Of a stretch of DNA of 34,036 nucleotides, positions 1-9,800 are shown piece by piece; the first letter of the stretch is position 1, and every line of letters begins with the position of its first letter. The position numbers and the translations under genes were made by a program. The DNA is taken from NCBI GenBank assembly GCA_039024435.1, contig JBCCQH010000088.1:1-34036 (forward strand), in the 5' to 3' direction. This DNA is from JBCCQH01 sp039024435. GTDB lineage: Bacteria; Bacteroidota; Bacteroidia; J057; JADKCL01. The notes beneath the pieces are model-generated. The model searched no databases. It had not been told where the DNA came from and saw nothing but the letters and a program-made list of their open reading frames with translations.

Positions 1-185
1 CCGCTGCGCAGAGTCGTGCGAAAGCGGCATTTTTTGCACTGAAACATTGATTTGGCGGTTAACCAGTAGTGCTCCCGGCACTGGCAACGTTTGCAGACGA
101 CGCCTTTTTGCTTGCGCAAGTCGCCGAAGTGGGTTCGGCAGGACTGTTCGTCGGGAAATTGGGAGATAAAGTTGAATAGATTCAT
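1..185 (-). CDS. IS1595-family transposase, N-terminal fragment (cut by window edge)
   Basis: The minus strand from ATG 185 to the window edge encodes about 61 residues beginning MNLFNFISQFPDEQSC. It has two CxxC knuckles (VCKRCQC and FQCKKCRFRT) followed by TTLRSG. This is the N-terminal zinc-ribbon layout of IS1595-type (ISXO2-like) transposases, where a phrase like FPDEQSC, a ribbon and then RTTLRSG precede the DDE/DDN catalytic domain. The catalytic domain lies outside the window, so intactness cannot be judged. A short perfect inverted repeat (225-241) lies just upstream of the start. I could not identify the IS terminal inverted repeat or a target duplication with confidence. Confidence 0.8.
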   Translation of the reverse strand, partial: MNLFNFISQFPDEQSCRTHFGDLRKQKGVVCKRCQCREHYWLTAKSMFQCKKCRFRTTLRS

Positions 186-224
186 GGGCAGATTCGAGCT
201 TTGGCCCCAATCTCGACCCACCAA

Positions 225-241
225 TTGACATCTCGTGTCAA
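225..241. repeat. Short perfect inverted repeat upstream of transposase
   Basis: TTGACA, a 5-nt spacer, then TGTCAA forms a perfect 6-bp dyad 40 bp upstream of the transposase ATG. It could be part of the element's end or a regulatory dyad. It is too short to assign. Confidence 0.3.
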
Positions 242-269
242 AAGCCGTGGCAAAGTTCCGGACAAGCAT

Positions 270-311
270 AAAAAAGTGTTCTCCGCAAAAACCACGGAGA
301 ACACTTTTTTT
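270..311. terminator. Strong bidirectional intrinsic terminator
   Basis: A 16-bp perfect stem (AAAAAAGTGTTCTCCG paired with CGGAGAACACTTTTTT) closes a 9-nt loop at 286-294 and has A/T tracts on both sides. It starts about 15 bp beyond the stop codon of the FKBP lipoprotein gene on the minus strand. It can also stop plus-strand transcripts. Confidence 0.9.
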
Positions 312-325
312 GTGTACCGCAACCC

Positions 326-1048
326 TTACTGAGTCGCAGCTACCTGAATCAGCTCGATTTCGAAGATCAAAGCCTCGTTCGGGCCGATTTTGGGCGGCGA
401 GCCGAATTCACCGTAGGCCAAAGCCGGGGGACAATAGATCTTCCACTTGGCACCTTCCTTCATCATGGGCAGGATTTCTTGCCAGGCTTTGATTACGCCG
501 TTCAGGGGAAAGGTGGCGGGCTGTCCGCGGTCCACTGAACTGTCAAATACCGTGCCGTTGAGCAGCGTCCCGTGGTAATGCGTCGTTACCTGATCATTGA
601 TGGTCGGCATGGCGCCGGTTCCGATGGACATCACCTCATACTGGAGGCCCGAGGGCAACTCGGTGACGTTGGGGTTATTTTTGTTTTGGGCCAGGAATTC
701 TGTGGCCTTAGCGAGATTTTCGCCAGCTTGCGCCTTGCGCTGCTCCTCTTGTTTGGCTTGCAATTCGCGCTGGAAAGCCATCATCAACGAGCGACTTTGC
801 TCATCGGTAATCATGGCCATACCTTCTTCTCCGGATCCGTCTTCCATGCCCTTCACGAAGACATCCATGTCCAGCTCGATGCCTTGCTGCTTGAAGTTCT
901 TCCCGAGGTCCATCCCGATGGCGTAACTGACGCTGTCGAGGTGGGTTTCCAGCTTTTCTACCGTCCGACCGGCTTTATTCGAAGTCTCGCATCCGAAGGC
1001 CAGGGCCACCAAGCACACGAGCGAGAACAGAATTGATTTTTTCAACAT
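326..1048 (-). CDS. FKBP-type peptidyl-prolyl cis-trans isomerase lipoprotein
   Basis: This 240-aa protein is predicted to catalyse proline isomerisation during folding of envelope proteins. Residues 1-20 form a lipoprotein signal peptide ending in lipobox LAFGC, so Cys20 would be acylated. Residues 30-130 match the helical FKBP_N dimerisation region of Mip/FkpA/FklB proteins (SYAIGMDLGKNF). Residues 150-236 form the FKBP_C fold, with YHGTLLNGTVFDSS, ALAYGEFG and IGPNEALIFEIELI, the usual active-site strands and flap. Length is normal for FkpA/FklB types. It is monocistronic on the minus strand and followed closely by a strong terminator (270-311). The ATG start is fixed by the signal peptide. 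Cellular substrates cannot be inferred. Confidence 0.93.
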   Translation of the reverse strand: MLKKSILFSLVCLVALAFGCETSNKAGRTVEKLETHLDSVSYAIGMDLGKNFKQQGIELDMDVFVKGMEDGSGEEGMAMITDEQSRSLMMAFQRELQAKQEEQRKAQAGENLAKATEFLAQNKNNPNVTELPSGLQYEVMSIGTGAMPTINDQVTTHYHGTLLNGTVFDSSVDRGQPATFPLNGVIKAWQEILPMMKEGAKWKIYCPPALAYGEFGSPPKIGPNEALIFEIELIQVAATQ

Positions 1049-1243
1049 GATAAGTTGTGTGAGAGTTCCAATGATGAAGCGGCAAATTAAAGCATTTAGG
1101 CGCCAAAAAGCAATGTAAACCCTTGGTATATAGTGATCCGGCTATGCCTCGTACCGGACATTCCAGCGTCACAAAAGGCGATCACGCCGACGGGTACACT
1201 GCTAGGTCCCATCTTTCCAGCAGAAGCAGCTTGCGCTATTCCC

Positions 1244-2644
1244 CTACAACCCGTACTCAGAAATCAAGTACACAAACGCCGCCATCGACGCTGCACCCAG
1301 TTCCAGTTCGCGCTTGTTGACCGCCTCAAAGACGTCCGTGCGCGCATGGTGAAAGTCAAAGTACCGCTGTGAATCGGGTAAAAATCCAAACAGCGCCGTT
1401 CCCTGCTTCCGCAAGGGGCTGATGTCCACACCTCCGTAACCCGGAATGATGTCGTGCAACATGTAGGGTTCCAGAAGTCCCTTCCAACTGAGAACCTTGT
1501 TGTAAATTTCGTCGCTGGCATCTACGGTAAAGCCCCGGGGCGTCAGGCCTCCCCGATCCGATTCGAGGCCCGCGATGTGCCTTTCTCCCCGCTGCTGGGC
1601 AACTTCAGCGTACTTGAGCGCACCCCGCATCCCGTTTTCTTCATTCATCCAAGCCACCGCCCGGATGGTCCGTTTGGGGCGATGGCCCAGCAACTTGAGC
1701 AGATGCAAGACCTCGATGCCTTGTACGACCCCAGTTGCATCATCCTGGGCGCCTTCACCGAGGTCCCAGGAGTCCAGATGTCCCCCGATCACGATAATTT
1801 CGTCGGGAAACTCGGTCCCGCGGATTTCCCCGATTACGTTGTGCGACTCGACGTCGGGCAGGGTCTCGCAGTTCATTTGCAGGAAAAACTTGAGCTGCGG
1901 ATCCCGGGCGAGTTCGGCGTGGAGATCATCGGCCGCGCGGGTGCTGATTGCGCTGGCTGGAATCGGCTTGACGCCATCTTTGTAGCGCTGATTGCCGGTA
2001 TGGGGAAAATCATCTTCCCGCAGATTCATGCTGCGCACCACCACTGCAAGGGCACCTTTCTTGGAGGCCTCGGTAGCGCCACTGCCCCGCTGATCCACAC
2101 ACCCACTGTAAGCGTGGAAAGTGTTTAGGTGCCGCGGCTCCATGGGGCGATTGAAAAAAACGATCTTGCCTTCCACAGCTTTGCGATCCAGATTTTGTAC
2201 TTCCTCCAAGCTAAACACTTCCACCACTTCGGCGTACACCCCCTTCTTGCCGGTACCAATCGATCCCCCCAAAGCGCAGACGGGCACTTCAAACTTGCCA
2301 TTTTGGCTTTTGAACCAAGCCCGCTCCGGCTTGCCCCGGACCCAATGCGGCACCATACACGCCTGCTTTTCCACTCGGTCCAGTCCCATCCTTTGCATGA
2401 CCTCGTAGATGTACTCCACCGAAGCCTCCGCCTGGGGCGAACCGCTCAGCCGCGGACCAATCTTTTTACAGAGATGGCGCAGCACTTCGTAGCATTCGCT
2501 CTGGGTCAATGCCGCATCGAACAATTCCCGAATGATTTTTTCATCGGGGCTGGACTCAGCCTCAGCGTTTGCCGATTCACCCGACTGGGCCCAACCGGCA
2601 ACCGCCATCCACAAAAAAACCGGCAACACAAAAAGGACTTTCAT
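1244..2644 (-). CDS. Secreted M28-family metallopeptidase (carboxypeptidase Q-like)
   Basis: This is a two-zinc exopeptidase of 466 aa. I chose ATG 2644 because it starts a signal peptide (MKVLFVLPVFLWMAVAGWAQ); the frame stays open 40 codons further up but that stretch looks non-coding. Zinc-site residues are visible in order: His289 and the following Asp (GGHLDSWD), Asp301 (GAQDDATG), the Glu pair 335-336 (MNEENG), Asp363 (LESDRGG) and His433 (HHARTD). Residues around 125-260 have the PA-like insert seen in plasma carboxypeptidase Q relatives. Predicted role is hydrolysis of peptides or dipeptides in the periplasm or outside the cell. Upstream lies an AT-rich, degenerate spacer repeat. Exact substrate preference is not predictable. 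Confidence 0.92.
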   Translation of the reverse strand: MKVLFVLPVFLWMAVAGWAQSGESANAEAESSPDEKIIRELFDAALTQSECYEVLRHLCKKIGPRLSGSPQAEASVEYIYEVMQRMGLDRVEKQACMVPHWVRGKPERAWFKSQNGKFEVPVCALGGSIGTGKKGVYAEVVEVFSLEEVQNLDRKAVEGKIVFFNRPMEPRHLNTFHAYSGCVDQRGSGATEASKKGALAVVVRSMNLREDDFPHTGNQRYKDGVKPIPASAISTRAADDLHAELARDPQLKFFLQMNCETLPDVESHNVIGEIRGTEFPDEIIVIGGHLDSWDLGEGAQDDATGVVQGIEVLHLLKLLGHRPKRTIRAVAWMNEENGMRGALKYAEVAQQRGERHIAGLESDRGGLTPRGFTVDASDEIYNKVLSWKGLLEPYMLHDIIPGYGGVDISPLRKQGTALFGFLPDSQRYFDFHHARTDVFEAVNKRELELGAASMAAFVYLISEYGL

Positions 2645-2649
2645 CGCAA

Positions 2650-2710
2650 TCAATTTTTGATTTCCAACGAGAGATTTTCCAATTGATCGATTTCCCATTT
2701 CCAATTGTTC
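2650..2710. repeat. Degenerate TTTCCAATTG/GATTTCC intergenic spacer repeat
   Basis: The spacer upstream of the M28 gene is made of near-repeats of GATTTCC, TTTCCAATTG and CCATTTCCAATTG. Similar GATTTC/CAATT-rich strings occur in other spacers of the window (about 6780-6895, 12655-12700, 33210-33315). They are not coding and form no clear terminator. Confidence 0.5.
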
Positions 2711-2779
2711 ACTGCTAGATTTCATGACGGGTTGTATGACATTGGAGATCCAAACTTCTCCCATTGAAAATTCTTTGCA

Positions 2780-4717
2780 TTAGCCCGGAACCATGTCTTG
2801 ATCTTTCATCAATTCAATGGTTTCACCCTCGCTTTTGGCGAGGACAGCGGCACAGGTGATGTCCCCGATAATGTTGATCATGGTCCGGAACATATCCAGG
2901 ATCCGGTCCAATCCGAAAATCAGCGCGATGCCTTCAATGGGAATACCGGCAGTACCCAAGACCACCGCCAAGGTAATCATGCCGGCTCCCGGAACCCCCG
3001 CTGCCCCGACCGAAGCCAGGGTCGCAGTCAGTACCATAATCAGTTGTGAGGTGAAAGACAAATCGATCCCGTACACCTGAGCGATGAAAATCGCCGCGAC
3101 GCCTTGGTAGAGTGCGGTCCCGTCCATGTTGATTGTCGCCCCGAGCGGCAAAACAAAACTGCTGACCTCGTTTGAAACATTGAGATTTTTCTGGGCCACG
3201 TTCATGCTGATCGGCAGGGTCGCGCTGCTGGAACTCGTACTGAAACCAAGGAGCAGTGCTTCTTTAATCGCGCGCAGATAATGCAGTGGATTTTTCCGGA
3301 GATAAAAGAAAATGAATGAGAAGTGTGTCACGGTCAAGTGCAGAAGCAAGGCGCCTACGACCACGGCCCCGTACTTGAGCAACGGCACCAGTATATCGAT
3401 TCCCATATCGGCCACCACGCCCACAATAAGAGCAAACACGCCGTAGGGAGCGGTTTCCATCGCCAGCATGACCATCTTCAAGACGACTTCATTTACCCCG
3501 TCCACCGTCTTGATGAAGGTCTCGGCGCGTCCCCAGGGAATCAGCGTCACGCAGATTCCGGTAAATAGGGCAAAAAAGATAATCGCCAGCATATCGCCTT
3601 CGGTCAGGGCCTTGATCGGATTGGTCGGGACCATGTTCACGATCAGATCCTTGATCTTTTCGAACTCGCTTTTTTGCGGGCCGGTGGTCACCGAAGCAAC
3701 CTTGTTGCTGGTCGTTTTCTCAAACTGCACCAGCATTTCTTGTTTTTTGTCTTCGGGCAATCCGTCACCGGGGCGAAAGACATTCGCGCTCAACACGCCG
3801 ATGCTCACCGCCACCGCTGTGGTCAAGGTAAAAAAACCAAACGCCTTCAACCCAATGCTGCCGAGCTTGCGGACATCGCCCAAATTCGCCGCCCCGAGGA
3901 TCAAGGAACCCAGAATGAGCGGTACGACGACCATCTTCACCAACCGAATAAAAATGTCTCCCACCGGCTTGATGTAAGCGGCATAACGCTGTCCTCCGGA
4001 TGTGGCCCGCTCCTCGCTTCGGGAAATGGACTGGTCCCCGTTTTGGTCGGCGCGCAGAAACTCATTTTCGTTTAGGAACACCATCGCGTGGATGTCCCGA
4101 AACGCAACTTCTTCTTGGGAAAGCTCCCCATTGCCGTCAAGATCGACCTTTTTGAACGCCACCCGATCCAGCAAGTCACTCGGAAAGCCGGCGGCCACTA
4201 CCTCTTTGCGGGTAAGCGCACCGCTTCGGTCGGCATCAGCAGCTTGAAACTGTTGACCAAAACCATTGGGCGAGCCCCGAAACTCCATGATGTCCAGTTC
4301 GGCCCGGCTCAGGCTACCATTACCGGAAGTATCGGTGACGCGAAAGTTGGCGGCAGCGCCGTACATGGCAAAGACACCTCCTTTTGCAAAGGCCTCGTTT
4401 TGAGTCAATTCACCGTCACCGTCGAGGTCCGCATTTTCAAAGCCGATTTCGACTTCATCTTTGCGCTTTTTGTGCTGAAAATCCAAAATTTCCCGCCAAT
4501 CGAGCCCTCCATCTTGGTTTTGGTCGGCCTTGAGAATCTGACCCGTATCTTTGAAATGCCCCAATCCAGTCGTGCCCAGAAGCTCAGGCATGGTTACGAA
4601 GCCGTTGTTGTCGGTATCGGCAGCCCGAAATGGTTCGGCATCGTACCAGATGTTCAGTAGCCACCCGATGATGATGCCGGCAACCAGCCCAATGGTAATC
4701 TTCGTGTACAGCTTCAT
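2780..4717 (-). CDS. Dicarboxylate/acidic amino acid:cation symporter (DAACS, GltP type) with a seven-EF-hand insert
   Basis: This is an inner-membrane transporter of 645 aa (typical members are about 420). The start at ATG 4717 puts TM1 (MKLYTKITIGLVAGIIIGWL) at the N-terminus. Residues 34-235 hold seven canonical 12-residue EF-hand loops starting at 34, 65, 97, 129, 161, 192 and 224 (for example DLDGDGELTQNE), spaced 31-32 residues. The transporter core resumes at YIKPVGDIFIRLVKM (TM2). Hallmarks of the family follow: serine-rich HP1 tip GFSTSSSSATLP (491-502), NMDGT (530-534), HP2 glycines GAAGVPGAG, and TM8 with Asp608, Arg611 and Asn615 in LDMFRTMIN. By homology to GltPh those residues bind an acidic amino acid. 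The TM1-TM2 loop faces the periplasm, so external Ca2+ could modulate transport. That role is inferred. Confidence 0.93.
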   Translation of the reverse strand: MKLYTKITIGLVAGIIIGWLLNIWYDAEPFRAADTDNNGFVTMPELLGTTGLGHFKDTGQILKADQNQDGGLDWREILDFQHKKRKDEVEIGFENADLDGDGELTQNEAFAKGGVFAMYGAAANFRVTDTSGNGSLSRAELDIMEFRGSPNGFGQQFQAADADRSGALTRKEVVAAGFPSDLLDRVAFKKVDLDGNGELSQEEVAFRDIHAMVFLNENEFLRADQNGDQSISRSEERATSGGQRYAAYIKPVGDIFIRLVKMVVVPLILGSLILGAANLGDVRKLGSIGLKAFGFFTLTTAVAVSIGVLSANVFRPGDGLPEDKKQEMLVQFEKTTSNKVASVTTGPQKSEFEKIKDLIVNMVPTNPIKALTEGDMLAIIFFALFTGICVTLIPWGRAETFIKTVDGVNEVVLKMVMLAMETAPYGVFALIVGVVADMGIDILVPLLKYGAVVVGALLLHLTVTHFSFIFFYLRKNPLHYLRAIKEALLLGFSTSSSSATLPISMNVAQKNLNVSNEVSSFVLPLGATINMDGTALYQGVAAIFIAQVYGIDLSFTSQLIMVLTATLASVGAAGVPGAGMITLAVVLGTAGIPIEGIALIFGLDRILDMFRTMINIIGDITCAAVLAKSEGETIELMKDQDMVPG

Positions 4718-4747
4718 AGGTGGCAATTTAAAAGAATGACCCAGCAT

Positions 4748-5525
4748 TTTCTAAATTATTCCCCCAAATCGGCGAAAAGCGCCTTCCCATCATTCCTTCT
4801 CCGCACTAAATAGAGCAACTTCGCGTTCGCAAAGGCCAGTTGACGTGGCGTGAAATCAGTCGGCCACCGCTAACGTCAAACCTGACCGTTCGTTGACAAG
4901 CTGGTCCACAATAATTCAACACAAAATTGCGGAAGCCAATGCCATCGATAATCTGCTTTACCGATAAGTCATGTCTGGCAAAAAAACAGAGTCGACTTAC
5001 TCCAGGAGGACTTTTTTTAATGCGCTGATAACCAGCACTTTTTAACCAAAATGACTGGTCTAATCAGCCCATGAATGCAAAAAAATTGATCAGCACCATT
5101 GAGCAGGATCAAGACAGAAAAATCAGATTGTTTAATTTACATCGCCAAAACTTCAACAAATTTTTTGTAAATGTCCGGATCATTACTTACATTGATATTA
5201 TCAACAAAAAAATCAATAAGACACTCACCAAGCTACTTCAAAAATCATCTGCCCCACTGCTTTATTGAACTGATTCTTGTTCTTCTGATCCACATCGGAC
5301 AGAACTGGCATGACTGCATTCAAAGAAACTGATTCACAACGGAATCGGGTTCTGGGAATTGCTTGTGCCCATTTATTCCCACCGTAGCGCCGGCAGGTCG
5401 GTCGGGAAAGGTTTTCCTATACCAAGAAAGTTGACTTTGCGACGCTTTTCTGCAGGAGAGCTATGTCCAAAAATCAACCGAATATGGTAAACACCACAAA
5501 AGTCCAATCTTACCTCATTTAAATT
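4748..5525. other. 778-bp AT-rich intergenic region, no convincing gene
   Basis: Divergent spacer between the symporter (minus) and the T9SS cargo gene (plus). It is visibly richer in A+T than its neighbours, especially 5070-5270. One small open frame (5071-5268, 65 codons, Lys/Asn/Ile-rich) has no recognisable domain. No tRNA, CRISPR or intact IS end was seen. It probably holds the promoters of both flanking genes, but I found no clear TAnnTTTG element. Confidence 0.5.
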
Positions 5526-6776
5526 ATGAAAATCAAAAATACACTATTTGCCGTCTTAATGCTCACCTTCGCTTTTAACTTTGGTGCAGTTAAACGCGCC
5601 AATGCACAATGCAATATCGGATCCAACGCAATTGTTTGTCCCGGTTTTGTTGTGGGCCAGGAAGAATCCGGTTTTGGCACTTTCACCGGCGGCGAAGAAT
5701 GGAGCGCTCTCGGCCGGGCCCCTTTCCCTGCCCCCAATGGGGACTTCTCTTATGGCCTGCGGCTGCAGCGCACCCTCGCCACCGCCCTTTTTCAACTGAA
5801 GCGCCGTACCGGAAATAACGCGCCTGATGCGCCGGTCGATGCCAATGTTTATTTCGGCAATGCTACAACTTCGAGTGGCAAGACCCTCGGTACCTCCCGA
5901 ATGGATTTTGACTACGTTTTCCAAAATCAGTCCACTTTCCCGCCCTCGGTCTCCCAGACGAACATCATGACCCTCACCGCCAACAATTCCAAGTTTGTGA
6001 GTGTCTCCAGCAACCTGCAACTGGCTTGCCCGATTCCCTTCCCCTTCCCTACCGCGGTTGCTCCCTGCTTCGGCCGCGTCGGGATTGAGCGCACCAATCC
6101 GACCTACACGCTTGATGTCAACGGTATCGTCCGCACGACCGGTCTGATTATTGGTTCGGATGCCCGCTACAAAGAAAATGTCCAAACCATCGAAAACGGT
6201 ATGGAAATTGTCCGTCAACTCCGCGGCACGACCTACAATCTCAAAAGCGAGCAGGTCAATGGCTTTGACTTTGACGGTGGGGAAAAAGCCGGTTTTATCG
6301 CTCAGGAAGTTGAGCAGGTTATCCCCGCGGCTGTCTTCACCGACGACGAAGGCTACAAGTCGGTCGACTACATCGCCGTGATTCCTTATCTGGTCGAAGG
6401 CATGAAAGAACTCCAGGACGAAAATTCCGCCCTGCGTGCCGAATTGGAAGACGTCCGCCAGCAACTCGACGCCACGGGCAGCAGCAAAGGCGCCGGTTCC
6501 TTGGGTTCGATGCGCGAAGCTGAACTCTTCCAGAACATTCCCAATCCCTTCGATCAGGAAACCCGCATCAACTACTACCTCCCTGACAATGTCCGCAACG
6601 CCACGATGCTGGTCTTTGACATGAATGGTCGCCAGGTCCGCTCCTTTGAGATCGAGCGCGCCGGACAAGGTTCGATCACCATCCAAGGTACCGAACTCGA
6701 AGCCGGCATGTACATCTACAGCCTCCTCGCTGACGGTCAGGAAATCGCTTCCAAGCGCATGATCTTGACGAAATAA
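5526..6776 (+). CDS. T9SS cargo with endosialidase-type intramolecular chaperone (peptidase S74) domain
   Basis: This secreted 416-aa protein has a signal peptide (about residues 1-27, ending ANAQ). Residues 30-200 are a poorly conserved stalk or adhesin region. Residues 211-312 are a chaperone of endosialidase (S74) domain: SDARYKENV at 211, AGFIAQEVEQVIP, VDYIAVIPYLVEGMKEL, then a coiled coil. Ser211 and Lys216 sit at the positions of the Ser-Lys dyad that autocleaves before the Ser in phage tailspike chaperones. Residues 333-416 are a type A T9SS sorting domain (LFQNIPNPFDQETRI, ..GMYIYSLLADGQEIASKRMILTK-like end). The protein should trimerise through S74, cross the outer membrane via T9SS and be anchored or released. 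The domain order implies that self-cleavage would separate the stalk from the sorting domain. Confidence 0.88.
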   Translation: MKIKNTLFAVLMLTFAFNFGAVKRANAQCNIGSNAIVCPGFVVGQEESGFGTFTGGEEWSALGRAPFPAPNGDFSYGLRLQRTLATALFQLKRRTGNNAPDAPVDANVYFGNATTSSGKTLGTSRMDFDYVFQNQSTFPPSVSQTNIMTLTANNSKFVSVSSNLQLACPIPFPFPTAVAPCFGRVGIERTNPTYTLDVNGIVRTTGLIIGSDARYKENVQTIENGMEIVRQLRGTTYNLKSEQVNGFDFDGGEKAGFIAQEVEQVIPAAVFTDDEGYKSVDYIAVIPYLVEGMKELQDENSALRAELEDVRQQLDATGSSKGAGSLGSMREAELFQNIPNPFDQETRINYYLPDNVRNATMLVFDMNGRQVRSFEIERAGQGSITIQGTELEAGMYIYSLLADGQEIASKRMILTK

Positions 6777-6803
6777 TTTCTGATTGGAGAATTTTCGATT
6801 CTC

Positions 6804-6872
6804 AATTTCCGATCTCCGATGGCCACGCAGCCGCTTACTCCATGCGTAGCTGTACATTGGGGATCGGAAATT
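6804..6872. repeat. Inverted repeat between convergent genes
   Basis: AATTTCCGATCTCC (6804-6817) is mirrored by GGGGATCGGAAATT (6859-6872) with 13 of 14 positions pairing and a loop of about 41 nt. It lies between the convergent ends of the T9SS cargo gene and the WG-repeat gene and may act as a weak bidirectional terminator. It is built from the same GATTTC/CAATT vocabulary as the other spacer repeats. Confidence 0.5.
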
Positions 6873-6899
6873 TTTCATTGGCAATTGAAAAATCCCCCC

Positions 6900-9800
6900 T
6901 CATTTGCTTGGTTGCCAAATCCACTCGCCAGCTGGGTCGAGGTAGCCAATTTTATCGTTGGCTTCTACTTGGATGCGGGTGCCAATACGGCGAACAGTAT
7001 CGTAGGTCGGCGGAAGCAAGGCGTTGCCAGCGGCGTCCACTACACCGACTTGCCGTTTCAGGAGGACGGCGGCCAAGCCGCTGCGGTAAGGCTGGATGGC
7101 GTCGTACTTGAGCAAGGTGACCGGTGCCCCAAAAGGATTGATGAGCCCCCATTTTCCGTTTTGCTGCACCGCCGCCAATCCGTTACCGAAAGGGCGAACT
7201 TCCTCATAGATGCAAGGCACCACCAAGGTTCCGTCCGGATTCACGAAGCCCCAGCCCTGTTTTTCGAGGTAGACCGGCGCCCGGCCATTGCCAAAATCAC
7301 CGACCCGGTCGTAAATCGTGGGCACGGCAACCTTGCCATTGGGATCAATGAAGCCCCACTTCCCTTGTACCCGGATGCCGGCCCGTTCCTCCCGGTAGCC
7401 CCGCACCCGCGAAAACCGATTTTGTACCCGAACTGTGCCGGTGGTATCAATAAATCCCCACTGCCCATTGATGAAGACCGCCGCGCGGCCGCAAGAAAAC
7501 GGCCCCGCATTCGCAAATTGGCAAGGAATCTGCAACTTTCCCTCCCGGTCGAGGTAGCCGTATTGCAGGTTTTGCCGAACCACGGCCAGGCCATCGCTGA
7601 AGTCGCCCAGTTCCTTAAAGATGGGGCGCACAACGAACTCACCGTGGGGGTTTACCAGACCGTATTGCGCATTTTCCTGAACTACTGCCAGGCTGTCGTG
7701 GAACGCATTGATCCGGTAGAAACGGGGCGGAACGGCCCAGCGGCCCCGGCCATTGATCAAACCGTAACCCCCTTTGCGCTTTACCGCCGCCAATCCCTCG
7801 GAAAAGTCCCGAGCTTCCGTGTACTCCGCGGAAATCTCCATGTCCCCCAACAGTCCCAGATAGCCAAAAAATTTACCCGATTGCACCCAGGCGTGTCCTT
7901 CGTGAAAATCCCCCGCGCGCAGAAACTTCTCTGGCGTAAGCGGGTTCCCCATCTCATCGATGAAGCCCCAGTAGCGGTCGTTGCGGACTCGGGCACGGCC
8001 TTCGTAGAAATCTCCGGCTTCGCGGAATTGCGGGCGAATAATCACTTTGCCGGTGGTGTCGGCGTACCCCCACACGTTCCCACTGCGAATGCGCACCTTT
8101 CCTTCGCGGAATTCACCGACCTCATCAAAGCGCGGCTCAATCGCGGTTTCTCCCGTCTGGTCAATAAACCCGTAGCGCGGCTGCATCATGCCCACAGTAA
8201 AAAGCACTTTGCCCGCTTCCGCCATAAGGTTCTCGATGAAGTCGTACTGTGGCTTGACCACCACCGCAAATCGCTCATTGACCAGGCCCCATTTGTCGTC
8301 CTGCCGCACCCGGGCGAGCCCGTTTTGGAAGTCGAGTGCAGTCTGGAACTGGGCCGGACATATCAATTCACCTTCCCGATCAATAAAGCCCCATTTGCCG
8401 CCCCGACAGTACTGGTAGCGCCAGCCCATTTGCCGGCGGGTAAGATCATTGATCCGCTCCCGGGCCAGGGTGTCGATCCCCGGCTGGTCCGCCCACTGCA
8501 AGTAGCCGCCGAGATTGATCCGCGCCACATCACCCCGGAACTCGCCGATGTAAGCTGCCCCGTCAAAATTGATGACCCGACCGGTATTGCGCAGTAAGGC
8601 AAAACGGCCAGAGGCGTAGGTAACCCGCGCCTGATTCGAATTGCGCAGGTCCTGGGTGTAAATTTTGTTGAATAAGGGAGCGTGCAACACCCGCCCGGTG
8701 GTGTGATCCACCAAGCCCCAACCGCGCTCACCACCCGGTTCAATGTCACCAAAAACGGCGGTAAAATTGGTGCCAGGGATCAACTCGATGCGAAAATATT
8801 TCGGCTCCAACATGAGCCGGTTTGTCTTGGGATTCCGCAAACCGAAAGCTGCTTTAGAATTGGAGAAAAACCAGCCCGCCACCGATTGCGAGGTCAGGCT
8901 ATTGTCGAATTCTGGCTCTTCCTCGCCTTTCATCAGAACCAAGCGTTTGATCTGGGAGGGATTGCCGTCGGCATCAAAGTAAAAGTACTGCCAGCGCTGC
9001 CCAATCCGCGCCTTCCCCACCAGCTTGTAAATGCGAATTTCATCACAGCGGGGCGGCACTACCCAGGTTCCCCGGCGGTTGATGAGGCCCCAGCCATCGC
9101 GCATCCGTACCCGGGCTACATTTCCCACCCAATCCGCTTTTTCCTCGAACAAGTAGGTCTTTACCACCTTGCCTTCGGCATCGAGCCATTTGTGGTATTT
9201 GCGGTGCTCCACCAGAAAGAGACTGTCGTTGACCACTTCTAGGTGTTCGTATTTGTCGGGGACGACAAAGCGGCCATCCTTGCGCACCACGCCCCACAGT
9301 GGTCCCCGCTGTACGGCGGCGTGGTTGGGTCCCAGGGTGCCCACCTGCCGCAGGACCGGCCCGATGATTTCATGGTCCTGCAGGTCCACGAGGCCCCACA
9401 TATTTGCGTCGCGAACCTTGACCCAGCCGTGCTCTTGTACCGTCACCTGATCAAATCGCGCGGTCGTACGGTGGTTGCCCACGCTGTCCATTAAACCGTA
9501 TTTGCGGTTTTCCTGGTAAGCCAAATAGCCATGCAAGGCGTCCTTGATGCCGTCGTAGCGCGGAGAAATTAGGGTGTCGCCATTGTCGGTCAGCACACCG
9601 TATTTACCCGCTGTCTTCATAGTGACCCGGTTCGGCCCGACCCGTTTCAGTTCGCCGTAAATCGGGGGGATCAGCATCTTTTCCTGCACGAGGTTGTACA
9701 TGCCCCAGCCATTTGCCGTTTTCAGGTAAACTTCCCGCCCATTGCCGATGCTCACGGTGAGGTATTCCGCCGGAATCCGCAACCGCCCCAGTGTATCCAC

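Noticed and set aside
1049..1243. Possible gene between the FKBP and M28 genes
   Set aside because: Open frames here are shadows extending from the flanking genes; only short palindromes are visible.
5071..5268. 65-codon AT-rich open frame
   Set aside because: Composition follows the AT-rich spacer; Lys/Asn/Ile-rich with no domain, no promoter match. A small gene cannot be excluded.
5556..6884. 442-codon minus-strand open frame
   Set aside because: Antisense shadow of the T9SS cargo gene, which has a signal peptide and two known domains.
6819..8597. 592-codon plus-strand open frame
   Set aside because: It is antisense to the WG-repeat gene. The periodic WG codons keep the opposite frame open, and its translation has no domain.
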